The notes under the pieces are model-generated. The model was given only the letters and a program-made list of their open reading frames with translations. It did not search any database and was not told the origin of the DNA. The position numbers and the translations under genes were made by a program. From the NCBI GenBank assembly GCA_026874595.1, contig CM049320.1, forward strand, positions 11,929,964 to 11,993,963: DNA of 64,000 bases, in the 5' to 3' direction. This DNA is from Sipunculus nudus (lineage: Eukaryota; Annelida; Sipuncula; Golfingiida; Sipunculidae). Below are positions 24,291 to 39,200 of the stretch, piece by piece (positions within the stretch are counted from its first letter, which is position 1; every line of letters starts with the position of its first letter).

Positions 24291-27200
24291 CTGCAATAAA
24301 AGCATATTGATTATATAAGCACTCATACAAACTGTCTGAATTACTGTCATAGTTTTTTTATGTGCAAAACATGGGACATGTTATTACAGTATTATACCTG
24401 TATATTACTGCAAAGAACGATGATAAGGAAAATTTCCAATAATCAATATATTTTGACAGAAAAGTGGCATCTTTTGCAAATACTTACTACCACCTAAATC
24501 CATCTCATTCCCATTTTACTCCTGTTGTTGTAAAACACAAACAAATGGAAACAAGTCAATCATTCTATACATAAATCTAGAAGCCACTGACAACATTTTT
24601 ACCTTGATTAACAACCAAGTTTTATCTTTAGCCAATGCACACATTGTGATGCTATTCAGTTGAACACCATGTTAAATTCTGTGACAGCATTATATCTTAC
24701 ACATGTCAATAAATCTTAAAAGAACAGAATATGGAGTCCTGAAAATTAATGGAAACATAAAGAAAATTTTTACACAAGCTCCACCCCCCCCCCCCCCAAA
24801 AAAAAAACCCCACATAAACACATGTATATATATGGACACAAGTACAGCAATCATGATGACGCAAACCACAGTTCATACCATGACACACACAAAATATGCC
24901 ATATTTCTTCCAATCATCCATAATCTGTGTTTACACATATCCTTTGTATTGAACAAGAGTTCCAATCCCCCAACGGCCTGGTCTTCATAACGCAGTAATG
25001 AAATAACAACAAGACGGTTTCGGGGCCATAACACTAATCCATGATCATTTGAATCATATGTCTATTTTGGGCATTTTATCTGTTGAAACAACAGTGCTTG
25101 GTCACTGGCACACATAACTGAAATCAAACCACACCATTCAAAATGAGGACAACATGGCCAGCCAAACTGAAGATATAAACAGAGTGGACCTAATAATATA
25201 TACATGGCTAATGCATAAATAAACCTTTCTACAATCTTTGATTATCATGTACTATTATAGTACATGAAACAAGTATAAAACATGTCTGTCGATACTGTCA
25301 CACCTGTTTACACCTGATACGTCTAGCTTAACAATTAGTTACAACAATCTGGATATCTGACCTGTAAACTATTGGGGCTGATCATTTTGCATTGCAAAAC
25401 CCCCATACTTGAGCCGCATGCATAATCACATGTTGAGTACAACTTAAAAATTTGTCTCAGTCTTAAGCTGTCTCACACACAGCTCTGTACCTTTGATGTC
25501 TTTTACAAAAACATTGTACACATCATCCTCTACCATCAACAACCATACTCAAATATATTGGCACGCTCTCTCTTTCACTCCAATCTTTTTTTTTTCTATA
25601 TGGATATATGACCTGCATGGAGTAGTTTTGAGTTTATGAAAGTTAAAATATGTCCATAGCATGAAAAAAAAATCATCTAAGCAACCACTGACAGCAAAAT
25701 ATGAAATATGTAACAACCCCCTCTCCAAAATCTTGCAGTTCACAGTCTTGCTGTCATTTTCTCTCAGAAAATTGTGCAGATTAAAAAGCTGGGTTAGCAA
25801 AACCCACAATTAACAACTGTCACCCGACTTTAAGTAGTCAATTATTGATATATTATTTTTAGTCTATGTGTAATTACCTTTGTAAATTAAGTTAAATGTC
25901 TTAAATGTCCACGCAAGTTTCCTAGATGTCACTAGCACAAGTGGATACAGGATCTGCAACAAGGAGGGGGGGGGGGGGGGAGGGGGCTTAACACTTGGGA
26001 ACAGGTAAACGTGTCCTGGGAGTTCCGGTAGACTTTATACATGTATCTCTCCCATGCTGAAGTATTGGGAAGACAGAGTCTGGTACTGCTGTTCAGTATC
26101 ATGTGTATATTATTCTATTTTCCATATTATTTAGGTATATTAGAGTGGTTGCGTTCCCAAAACACCTCCCTAAATTCACCCAGGCTTTGTTTCTTGTCTA
26201 TGACCAATGATGTTTCATCTTTGGGGGGGGGGGGGAGGATTAATACGGTCAAATGTCAGACAACCATGTAACATCAATGTATTCATTACATAGGATATCT
26301 GACGAATGTGATAATAAATTATGATCAATATATTTGCGCATGATTTAATGCACCTTCTAATTATCATGAAATCTATTGCATAGAATTATATCTAAATGTT
26401 GTCTGAGTGAAGATTCAGTCTGACCCTCTACACCACACAAACAGGATAAGGTAATGGCTGGGTTGTTAACATTTGTTCACTGTGTAAGGTCCAGGTTTAA
26501 TGCTGTTAGCTGAATTGTGTCCCAGGTTTGATATTAGAATTTTTTCTATATAATAAGACTTCTTAGCATGTGCATACACACTTGCTTAGGGTCAATTATG
26601 CAACAATGCAACCAATTTAATCGATTATGAAAGAAAACGACTAATAAATTATTTGGCACATCACTAATAACAATAGTGTCTTTGTATCATGATGCCTCAG
26701 TACATCAGAGTTACCTTTCAACCATAATTTGACCAGTGACATGACCTCACCCTCGTATAAGTAGATTCTTTCTCCATACAAACATCAGTGCCAAACATGC
26801 CAATCAGGTTCACCACAGAAGTCAGCTGTTCCTGATAATATCTCTGATTTATTCACTATTAATATAATAAGTACATTCACAAGTATATACCACATATTTT
26901 ACAGTCACAACTTTTACCTGGGGTTATTTTCAAAGTGGAATAACAAGTCATATACATATATAAACATTGCAGTATATATGTCCTGTGATTAAGTATATAC
27001 ACTCACTTCTAGTATTCACATACTTATCTATAATATACAAGACTTCTTAATCTTTATAAATATGTATGCTTGGAACATCACTAAGTGCGTATTTACGTGT
27101 ACGACTGGAAATAATAAATAAATGTTCTGCCTTGCCCCCTGTCACTAACTGGTACAACTTCACAAATAAAACATGCAACTAGTCATGCAAAACTGATATT

Positions 27201-30200
27201 TACTGACACACAATAACAGGTGTGTTTATAGAACCCGCATAAAACGAACAGGTTCTTCACATTTCAGGCTAGATTCCACGCAACAGATCACTTGACACTG
27301 CATTGTTAGGTCACGGTTGTTCATCACTCACCTGTCATTACGTCAATGTATGATACTGATGCTGAAGCAATGAACATGCATCGATTGTCTCATACAAAAT
27401 AACCATAACAAAGTTCAGGTAACGCTAACATAGCATCTCATGTATAACCTGTACATGGTTGTTCTCCCCTCAAAGGGCATTAATTCTTTAAAAGACTGTA
27501 ACATGTTTACTTAATTTAAGGACAGATTTAAGCTACCTATGACCAAAAACAGTGATCTGTTCTAAATTCACACCTGAGAGACAGAGCCACTTTACACTGC
27601 TGTTAGCAAACAAGATCTGCACCATGATCTTCAAAAGTTGACTTAGTAAACTGAAATAATCTCGTTCTCATTCATGGAAACTCAAAGTCAAATATATTAG
27701 CACAGACCTTCCCATGTTTGACTCATATCAACTTTTCAACTCTTACACCACATCACGTTTGAACCAAGTCATCTATGGTTTCACCTGAACCATTCTGGTC
27801 ACTCTGAAACCACCTTGCTTTGGTCTAAGCCACTCTGGTCTGATCAAATTCACTCTTGTCTACTCTAAACCACAACCAGCCATCTCTGGTCAGACACAAA
27901 CCACACTGATCTGACTATAACTGCCATGATCTGACTATATAACACCACTGACCTGACTCAAACCACATTGGTCTGACTATAGCCACCCTGATCTAACTAA
28001 ACTCACTTTCAGAGCTAACCTGGTCTGACTGGTATCCAGCCAAGTCTGACTCTTATCAAGGAGGTTTTACTCCAACCATTTTTGTAAGGCTCAAACCACC
28101 TCTGACTAGAGCTAATGTAGTCTGTCAGACTTAAATCACCCAAGTCTGATTAAAACCATCCTGACTTGACACTCCAAAAAAAACCTCATGTTTGATCTAA
28201 GCTGATTTGGTTTGCACTAGACTACCCTGGCCTGCCTAAACCCACCACAGGTTCAATCTGAGCTAACTCTGAGAAACTTGGTTGGACTCAAGCACCCTGT
28301 CTAGTCTCATATTACCTCTGGTCTAACGTGGGGGCACCCTGTCTGACTCATACTACCTTCCTAGGACTCAATCCACTTTTTTGTCTGGCCCAAGTTACCC
28401 TTGTTTTGGATCAAACTACCCACGTCTTAACTCAAACCACCTCTGGGCTCCTCTGAGCTGACATTGGGTGGACTCTCATCAAAAAGTTCTCCTTCTGAAC
28501 AACCCAGGATTTAAAATACCTGAAGTCTACCTGCTAATTATCTCTTCATCCTCTCACACCTCACAAATAAAGTGGCCTGCTGTATACACTCCCTTGGTTA
28601 GTCTCTTGGTCAAGACATACTGTTTGGTTCTACATATACACAATGATTAACTGAAGTGTAGTCTCAAAAGGCTGCCTTCACCTGCAGGAACACCTGTTTG
28701 TGCCATAATAGGTTGATGTTGCTGATATGCTGGTAGTCAGCATCTTCTTCCGTTATACATTAATCACAAAGACTTGTGCATTTCTCTTAAAATTTATCTA
28801 CGTTTAATTTTATGAATAACATAATGGCCAAACTTTCATGAAAGCATGGTATTACTTCTGATATCTTCATTGGAATGTGGTTTCTTTCACCGATACACAA
28901 ATTCTCAAATACCTTACAATAGCGACCGTGCACACTGTCTTCCTCTTAACGAATATGCTCAAAACTTTCCATTTTAACACAGCACTGTGATCTTTTATAG
29001 GGTCTGCACTTTATGACCTCTCATCTTTCTGATGAGAACAGTGACACACACATGGCAATAAAACATGGTAGGTGGCTTTGATTTTGAGCCATATAAAGAC
29101 ATGTTTATCTTTAACACTAATTTTGTTATATTGCAAACACTGTCATAATTAGAACAACTGAGTGACAGGTACATGTTTGTTAAGCAAGGATGATTTTGCA
29201 GTGTAAAACATAAATGCCCATATTAAGTATATTGATTACAACAATACACATACATCAGGCATAATATCCATTCATGCCTCTTCCTACCCAGCCAGTGTTA
29301 GCCATTTGCCTTAAGTGACAGATAGGAGCCTCACCAAATTATTCAACAGATTTAAGTCACTCTGAATGAATGGATGTGCAGATGGTGTCTGATTCAATGG
29401 GGTGAACAGTAAACACACTGCCACCTACATGCACCTAGCTTAACTATAATGTTTGAATTCTATTTCTGATTTAACTATGCTAGTTGAGACTTGGGGGATA
29501 TATGCTTCATTGCAAGTGTTACAGTTGCAAACACAATGAGCAGCCAGGAAGGTTAATTCATGCCTTGCTTACACAAAATTCTAAAATATTTTCATATGTA
29601 TAAGTTGACAAAGACATTCAGAAACAATGTCACTGTAAGGGGCACTAACCTGCAAATTTCCATAGTTCAATGTACTTTTATGACAATCCCACAACTAATA
29701 TAGGTCAGGTAAAATTCAAAATGGAAATTTTTTCAGGCAGCCAGCTGGCCATCCCATCAACTCTTAAATGGCTTTTTAGAAGGCTTGAAAATCCCCTAAT
29801 TACATCTGTGGAAGGTATAGGTCTCAAGGGTATACTTATGCATTTACACTACAATACCAACATCTGTTACCTCCTTGAATGTATAACCACACATACTATA
29901 CTAGTTCCATATTTACATTACCAGTCAGCAGTTAGAGGAAGTACTACGACACAGTTTAAATAAATCTAATATTTCACACCATCAAACACAATCTATTTAT
30001 TTTTGCTGTTCTACTGATAAATATGAACAGGAATTTAATACTGCCAAGTTACAGTTGATAGAGGGAAGTTAGTTATAACTAGCTCTATCAGCTCAACTGA
30101 ACCATGTAATTTTACTTTGGATCCAGATTACATCAGAAACTAACACTCAACATATTATCAGCCTTTTTCTCTCAACAACGGTTTTGGGGATTTACCTTTA

Positions 30201-33200
30201 TTCTTCTACACCTGTTTGTACTGAACATTTTTGTGCACAATGGTTTCATGTATTATTATATCTCCACATTTTCCAAAACTGATTTATTTTTGCTCCATAC
30301 TGCTTTTATCAGAGCTTATCCCAGTTCTGAATGCTCTTGTCATATACTAGATCTAACTCAAACTGCTCTTATTACATTTTCCCCATCTCTTATTGATCTT
30401 TCCAGTTATTATTCCCCTCTTAAACTGCACTTGTTATTTATTATTCCTATCTCAAACTGCTCTTGCTACCTGGTAGTTATTATTCCCTTCTCAAACTGCT
30501 CTTGACCATTATTATTTCTATAAGGATACGCTCTTGCTAGTTATTATTCTTCTTGTACCAATAACTGCACAATCCATTCTACATATACAGCTCTTTTGAA
30601 TTACTGATTCTATGAACTGTTTTTACCAGTTCATGTCTCTACTCAGAACTGCTCCTACCAAGTGTACTTCTTGCCAATTTTTATTCTTTTCAAGAAAAGA
30701 TCCAATTGGTCAGCAGTTTTTCTTTATGAGCTGTTCTTTTCAATTAATATCAATATCAAGAACTGCCTTTGACATGTATTATTCCTGTTGTCATCTGTTC
30801 TTGTCACAGTTTCCAAACAGGCATTTTTTTTTGTCAGAACTGGCTCATATTAAAACTGCTCTTGACAGTTATTGTTCATATCAAGAACTGCTCTTGACAG
30901 TTATTGTTCATATCAAGAACTGCTTTTGACAGTTGTTCCAATGATGCATTTCACAAACCAGAAGCTGCTTTGCCAGTGTAATTTCCATGAAATTTTTTTA
31001 CAGTTATGGTTAATATCCAGGGCTATATACTATTCAGTATAAACAATACTGACACCTGCTCAGGCCAGAGATCATTCATGCCAAATCCTAAATGTGCTAG
31101 TTGTTTTTTTCCTCCCAAACACCCCTTTGATGTTTTATTTTTCTTATCCTGGAACTTCTTTTGACTAGTTACATGTGAATCATTTCCTGATCAATCATGT
31201 ATTTGTAGTTTATTTTCTGCCAGCATTTCTTCTGTCTGCCCGTTTTATCATTCCAGTGGCCCATTTTATCTAGTTGTGCTTGAAAACAAGCTACACTTTC
31301 TGTCAGAATTAAGTTGCTGGCTCCAATATTGCTGACAAGTATCCCTGCTTACTTCCTAATTAAATCTTTATCTAATGATATTAATACTGACTCAAAGATA
31401 ACCAGATGTTCTAATTGATTAGCTGCCTCTGTCCTAACCAACAGATAATCTTGTAAATATTTAAATCCATTTATATCACCCTATGTTGTCTGTCACAAAG
31501 ACATGCAAAACTCAATGTGCACATATACTTTTATCTTTTGTACACATTAACTGTAAAACATCTCATTGTGTAAATTTGTGGGCTTTTTATTTATTTATTT
31601 TTTTTAATATTAAATGAAATATGTATGGTTCTGATCTTCCTCTGTTGTACAAAGTACAAACCCCATGTTGTATTTTAATTGCTTATGACTACTCTCCAAT
31701 GCTTTTGTGGGTTCTTCAGTAGGTCTTTCTAATTCTCATGGGTTATAACAAATTATCAAAAAGTATACAGAACCCTACAGAAACTATGATCATAACAGTT
31801 AAACAAGAGACAGGTTCCAAGTTCTGCACAGCTCTTAGGTAACACAAAATACAAATACACAAACAGTTTGTCCTTCTTTATTTCAGCCTGGAAAACAATT
31901 GTTGGACAAAGAAAATCAGTTAACAATGTGGCTCTCATCAATGCTTTCCATTCCTCCTTTTTCATTTTATTTTCCAAGTATGAATTCTACTGTCAAAAGA
32001 AACTGTTAATAACACAAGTAACTCAAAGAATACAACTGTGGTATTTGTTTCTGCTTTTCCAATGCTCACTGACCTGTCAGTGGTGATGCATTACTTATGG
32101 CTGACTCAAAAGGTGTAATAATTATCTGGGAACAAATAACTAACCACAAGCCAAGTTTTAATCATTATTACTCTGATTAAAGCAAGGTTCACGACAACCT
32201 GTCAAACAAAGTGACTTCTCTTCTTACCTTGTTGAACCAAGATCCTTTAAAGCTCAATTGTTGAAACAACCCAAGTTTTATTGTTTTAAATCAAATAATT
32301 GGTGATTTCTATGATCATTCTATATCTAATGCTAGTTCATTGTGCTTAAATCCCTGAAAATCAGCCAATAAATTCAAGTGAAACTGTCAATCATATCATA
32401 TAACTTCTCATCACTGTATCCTACACACTCTAAACTACTGTTCAACATATACTGACTGGCTTATATACATTGTTATGTATAGTACAATGTCCACTCGATC
32501 AGATGTGCGACCTAAAGTGCCAACTATAGTGGTCATGTGAGCTGGAATCCCGAGATTATTGGCTCTCTGCTGCTAACCACAAACCAATCTCACATTGTAG
32601 TAGAGGGTGCCTTGTTTGTGAAGAATAACGCGCTAAGACTTCAGGAGTAAGATCAAATCATATACAGTTAGAGTTAATTGCCTGTCTTTCCACCTCATGG
32701 CTGGGTCATCCACACTGAGTGAAGGCATGTGGAGAAAAATAAGAACACTGATGAGTGTCACAGAAAGAGAATGTCTGTGATAATGCAACAGGATGAATGA
32801 ATATGAAGCAATTCCGATGATCATAAAATATATAATAATTAAAATACATTATTTTAAGTAAAGTTATTAAAGTATTTAAACTGCCGACAGTGTTCTATGC
32901 CAAGCTAAGATGATGTGAACATTTTTTAATCAGCCTTTATAGCAAAATAAAATTAAAATGCACAATACTGAAATAGTTTTTAATATTAGTGTTCATCAGA
33001 AAATATTAAAGAAATTATATTCCTGCAGATTTTTTTATGTGAAATGTTCATCAGTTCTACAAATATATTGCAAATATTGTGAGGTCATATTGTGATCCTG
33101 TTGCAAAAGACAAACAAAATCAACTGAGGTAACAATAACTTCAAGAGAAGAGGGGAAAAATCAAACTCAAGGTACCCTATGTGAAATTTCTAAAATGTGA

Positions 33201-36200
33201 CAACAGGCAAGGGTTGAGCAAACAGGAGAGTAGGAATCTGGACAGAATTATCAATGTACAGTGAATTGCCATTTATCTGACCATCTACTGGGACAAGTAT
33301 TTCTGTACAGATAAACAAACATCCAGGGATGGGGCCAGGTACCTGTACCTAGGTACACATTTCAGAGTACCTTGTACCTGTACCTGCTTCTAAAGTACCT
33401 GTACCTGGTACAAGTTACCCCAGGTACATTTTCATATTTTCAGTTGTTTTTTTTTTTTTTTGGTTTTTTTTTGTTCTCTTTAGTATTAAATTACCTGTAG
33501 TGTAAAATAATCAGCAAGCCATCAGTGCAATAAACTGCTCATGAACTGAATTGTTATCACACCTCTAGAATGGTCACATGTGTGAAATCAGCTGTAACCA
33601 CTAATTGAGCAAATCATTTGATTATACTGTACTTGGTGCATTTAATGAACATTTAGTACACAAATATCATGTTTGTGAAGTATGGTGCCATACAGTTAAT
33701 AAGCTCTCTTACTGTACTTGGTGTACTTAATGGACTTTCCGTAGATTTGAATTTCATGTTGGTGAATGTTTGCCATACATTTAATACGTTCTATTAAAAT
33801 ATACTTTAGCAAATGACTTCAGAATTATTTGATGGAAAAAAGGCATGTTAACTTGCATATATGTGAATTTATGCCGAAAAAGGTTTTTGAGGTGATCCTC
33901 AAATAAATGTACCTGTACCTAGGTACATTCTAAAGTACCTGTACCTGTACCTAGGTACTCTGTGAAAATCAAGTACCTGTACATGTACCTGTACCTGGCC
34001 AATTCTTAAGTACCTGTACCTGTACCTAGGTACTTTCACTTGTACCTGGCCCCGACCCTGCAAACATCCTGATGACTGTCAATGGCTAGAAGTGATATGA
34101 TGGGATCATTCTGTGATACATACCTGTATATACTGGCATACTACATTTGAAAAATCAAACATTTCCCTCAATATTATATCATTTTGAATTTTTCAAACAT
34201 TTTCAAAAGATCTCACTGAGTTAACAAAAATTGGTAATTTTCTCAAGTGAGTAGATCAGATCACACCCAGCAGGTGCAGTTTAAAGGAAGCTGGCAGAGT
34301 GTAAAACACTGAGAAATAATGTGCTTTTACACTTGCAGCTCCGCCACAGATTCAGTGACCCATGCTTCAATAAGTTGAAACAGAAGTAAAACCTTCAATC
34401 TGTTCTTTCCATTCAATAAATATTTATTTTAGATCAAAAGATTTTGGATAAAGGGTCATAATTTTGGTTCTCAATTTCAAACTTTGGTTTTGCAGATAAG
34501 TGGTGTTCAGATAAATGGCAAACAGCAGTATCTTACACTGAATGAGATATGTATTGAAAAAATATGCTCTATAAGATAGATAAGGATTATCCTTGAGAAG
34601 TGCTTGTAGGAATTGTACAAACTATGAGTGTCCAAGTGATAATTCATCATTTGGCATGACTACCTGTTAGTTTTCAGGAGGAAATATTTATTCTTGTTTG
34701 AAGTCATAACAAATGAGGTCGAAGTGACCTATTTTTATCAAAATTTAAGAATGCTCTGATCATCACATTTCCCAGACTGAAATTACAGCCATTAGTTTTG
34801 TTTATGATTGGTCACTGACTGATGTTTGAGGAAAATGGTATTCATTTTTCTAAACACTCAATTATTCTCAGATTCTATTGTGAAATTTGAGGAAATTGAC
34901 AAGAAATTCTACAGGGCAAGCTACACAGATAAAAAGTGCTGGTGATTATCACACTGAAACAAAATGTGACATACCAAAGATAAAACAAATAGAAGAGCCT
35001 TGATGTTACCATATAATGCAAAACATGTAAAAATAATGAAGAAACCAGTGGTGAATGTAATAACACAAACTCATCCAGAGACGTGCACATGTCTCTAGAG
35101 ATAAAATAAGACAACCAAGGGTTGTTCATAATAGCAGACCTACTAATTCTTAGCGAAAAATGGAAAAAGAGGTTACTGGTCTAATCAATAAACTAATTTT
35201 ATAAGTTATTATTATTATAACAGCAAAATGATCAGTCTTTATGACTTAATTTTAAAGTGGTAATGGCTAATATGTAGAATTCTATAAATATCAGACTAGA
35301 TGAACTAGAATACGGGAAGTAGACAAGCGACTGTGTATCCTCTGAAACCAGAGTAGGACAGGTGAAGTAAGGCATGGATTGAGTGGCAAGGGGAAATAAA
35401 GAGATGTGCATTGCATATTAGCAGGCATGTCTGCAGCAGAAATGTATATGTAGGTGGCGCCACCTGCCACAAAATTCAGAAAATTATCCAACTTGTATAC
35501 AATTGCAAGCTTTTAGGCAGATAAGTCAAACCACTGCCAAGATATGAGTGATGTTATCCCACGGCAGACAAACAAATGGACACTGTGTAAAAATGAACGC
35601 AGGTGGCCCCACCAGTTTTGCGTATGATTAAAAGCTATGTAAGATCTATACACAGGCAAAATTTCAGGAGGATATGTCAAACCAGTCCTGAGATACAAGC
35701 TTGGATGTCTGCAGCCTGAACAGGAAAGTAGGTGGCACCACCTGCCACAAAACTGAGAAAGCTATCCAAGATGTATATACATGCAAAATTTTAGGCAGAT
35801 AAGTCAACCACTGCTGAGATAGGTGTGATTTTATCCCACGGCAGACAAACAGACGGACACTGTGCAGAAATGGTTGCAGGTGGCGCCACCAGTTTTGCTT
35901 ATGATAAAGACCTATGTGTGATCTATATACATGCAAAATTTCAGGAGGATATGTCAAACCAGTCCTGAGATATAAGCTTGGATGTCTGCAGCCTGAATGA
36001 GAAAGTAGATGGCACCACCTGCCACAAAATCAAGAAACCTACCCAGGATGAATACAGATGCTAAATTTCAGACTGATAAGTCCATTCACTTCACAGATAT
36101 GAGTGATTTTATCCCAAGGCAAATGGACAGAAGGACATTGTGCAAAATCGTTGCAGGTGGCGCCACCATTTTTTATGTATGTTATAAAGCTACCCAAGGG

Positions 36201-39200
36201 TTACATTTGAGCGAAATTTTTTTCCTGATTGGTCAAATGAGTCCGAAGATATGTGGGTTAATGTGTCAAAATGGAGAAACAGATGGATGTACTGGAGAGA
36301 GGAAAGGTCAAAGGTCAACGCTAAATATTAGGAAATTTCATGTCATAAAATATTTCATGATATTGCATCTTAATAATTTGTTTGGAAAAATGAAAAGGGC
36401 CAAATTATTTTGACTGTTTCTGACAAAGGGAATGAGTGATAAGACTGAATTGAAGGTACAAGATGAACTTAACAATGACTTTGTGGTGAACAGGAAAGGC
36501 ACTAGTAAATAATATGAATACCAAAATTTCTTCAGTTGGTTATTTAGATGTGAATAATATCATATACATGTATTTTAAATACATAGGTTATGTTTCTGTT
36601 GTGAAAGATGCTGTAGTATAAGTGCACTAATTTACAACTGTTAGTTTCCATAAAATGAATGCTAAGTAACTGGTTTTAGTTTTTCTCCAAAATCATTCTC
36701 TTGAAAGCAAGTGCAGGAACCCAACTATATATCCAATTGGCCATTTTCACGTATCTATATAATTCAGGGTGAAAGTCGGCTCGCAAGATGAAAGCCCTTC
36801 TAACTTCACAACTTAGGTCAATTTTTGTATACACAATCAATGTTTGATGTATAAAAGATTTTGTATCTTATAGTTTTTACATTTCAAGTTTTACAGTTTC
36901 ACATCACTGACAATACCAGTCTCATCTGATTCTTCACTTTAATTCCTGCTCTACAGGGGTTTGTTTATTCTTGAGCTGCTTCTGTGTTGTGAGCAGCATA
37001 CAATGCAAGCAGCCAAAACTGGCGAAAGGATAATTTCTCTTCATATGCAAGGCACCTTGGCCAGTACCCATTCATTCTTGGGAAAAGGGGGCTATCTCTC
37101 GCCGTAAAGACCTTTGAGAATATGTTAAACAGGGTATACACCAATGATGCTCAAGTTTTGAGCCACTTATCCAAAAAATTTCTAAAGAAAACTTAACAAT
37201 TCAGCAGCTCTTTCAAGGAACTGGTCTACATAGTTTGATGAAGATGAGCAGAAAAAGACAGACTTCCAAAGCAACAACTTTGACAGGACACATATTTTGG
37301 CTGCTGGGATGTTTACATAAATGTTCATGTGGTTGCAAAAATCCACCTTGAAAGGAAGAGCTCAGATGGCAGCTCTCACAATGATGTATTATAATGAATG
37401 GAGTGGAGGTGTGTGGTATGGAGGATTAAAAAGTTCTAGCTTTTCTCTGCGACAGATTCACTGAGACATTTGTTATTAACCAGAACAAAGTATACTGTAG
37501 GTGAATAGGTGAATTACTGAGTAAAAAGAAGCACAACAATTAAAGTTTTCCTTTAGATATAACTGAGACAACATAATGAGTACAGTATCATCTTCTAACA
37601 ACTTAGAGAAAATATAAAACTGCACATCCATGCTGATAAACTGACGATGACTAGTGACTACGGGAGACTGATAAAATACAGTGATCAAAGGTAAGCCTAC
37701 CCTTTATTTTTTAGTTGCCCAGACTAAAAGAAAAGAAAAACAGCATATGAATAATGTATCAGTTTTTATCACCTACCTTGACAGACATGTAAATACGCTA
37801 CAGGTATCATGAACAGTATGTAGTAAATCTATGCACTAAGTAAACCAGCACTAAAGAGGACACTGTCATCCTCATCTGCTGCAACTATTGATATAAAAAT
37901 AATCCTGGAATATGCATCTTCCTATTAGCAAGGCAGATTATTAGCTCTGACAGATCTTGAACTAGCGGTCTGCTCTGCCAACTATTCTATGAATTATGAA
38001 CAAGCCCACATGTCATGATGTGGAAATCATAATGTCCTACAAAAATCCAACAGATTTTAAGTAGTGAGTACACAGTAGACAGTAGTTAAAACTTTTAACA
38101 TGCTGTATTAACAAGAACACATGCACTGGAAAAAGGAGTGTTTTATGAATGGTCAGATTCTCATTAAGATTTTGACAATGCAAACCATTTATCTTAAAAT
38201 AGTAACAGATTTTTCTTAAACATAAAGGAAGAGTAAGCAAGTCATCTGACTGCTCTGAAGGTCTTATTCATAACTTAAGAAATGGCTGGAGAGCAGCCTG
38301 GCAGAACATGGTCTCCCTGAGCATAGCTAAAAAAAGAGTCTTGCTTGCCTGAAGATGTGATAATGGATTTACCGTTATCAGTTATGATTTTCAAAATCAT
38401 GAACAAGGTACCACAGACTGAACATAAACTAGATATTGCCAAGAACTGATAATTATTCTCTACAGACTTTATTGCCAGTTAAATAAAACCCCTGTTGGAC
38501 TCCGGTACCACTTAATATATATTATACATCTTAATGCTTGCTCACTTGTCTGGATTTCTTTTGATATGCAATTATGATAAAAAGATATATAAATGACTGA
38601 TTACACATATAAAAGATGTCAGAAAACACTGCATACATTCTGCATTAGCTTATACACCTGGAAGTTAAAATTATGGTCAATATATATATATAACTTCACA
38701 ATAACCTGAGCTAAACAATAAAGTTTGTTAAATGGAGATATGAGGGAAAGAAGACTAACTACTGCCCAATGCTCAAAGACTAAATAACATAAAGGCTACT
38801 GGCAAGATGGGTGTAAAAATGCTAATTAATATCAATCGTGCTAACTTAATTATCTGCAAAATCAATAAAGAACTAAATTTGCTAAACACGCAACTGTCAT
38901 AATGTGAAGAAGATTCATAAAATTACATCATACTTGAAAATATAAAGACGTAAGTTCTATAAAAAAGGTGAAACATTCAGCACACCTGCCCTCGTTGCTT
39001 GGTAACAGACACATACCCATAATATCCTCACAACAACACTGGCAGGAGTCCAGTCTGATAACGTTCATAAAACAGGTAGTGGCACTCAAAAAACAAATAA
39101 TACAAACCATACTGCACCATGAGTACTCATAAAAGCAGCCGTCAGTCATTATGCTTGGTCATAACAACCAATAAAAGACCATAAACATGCTTCAAACATT

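Noticed and set aside
36009-36413. 134-codon plus-strand frame
   Set aside because: It translates a GGTGGCGCCACC repeat copy; the other copies are not open in this frame.
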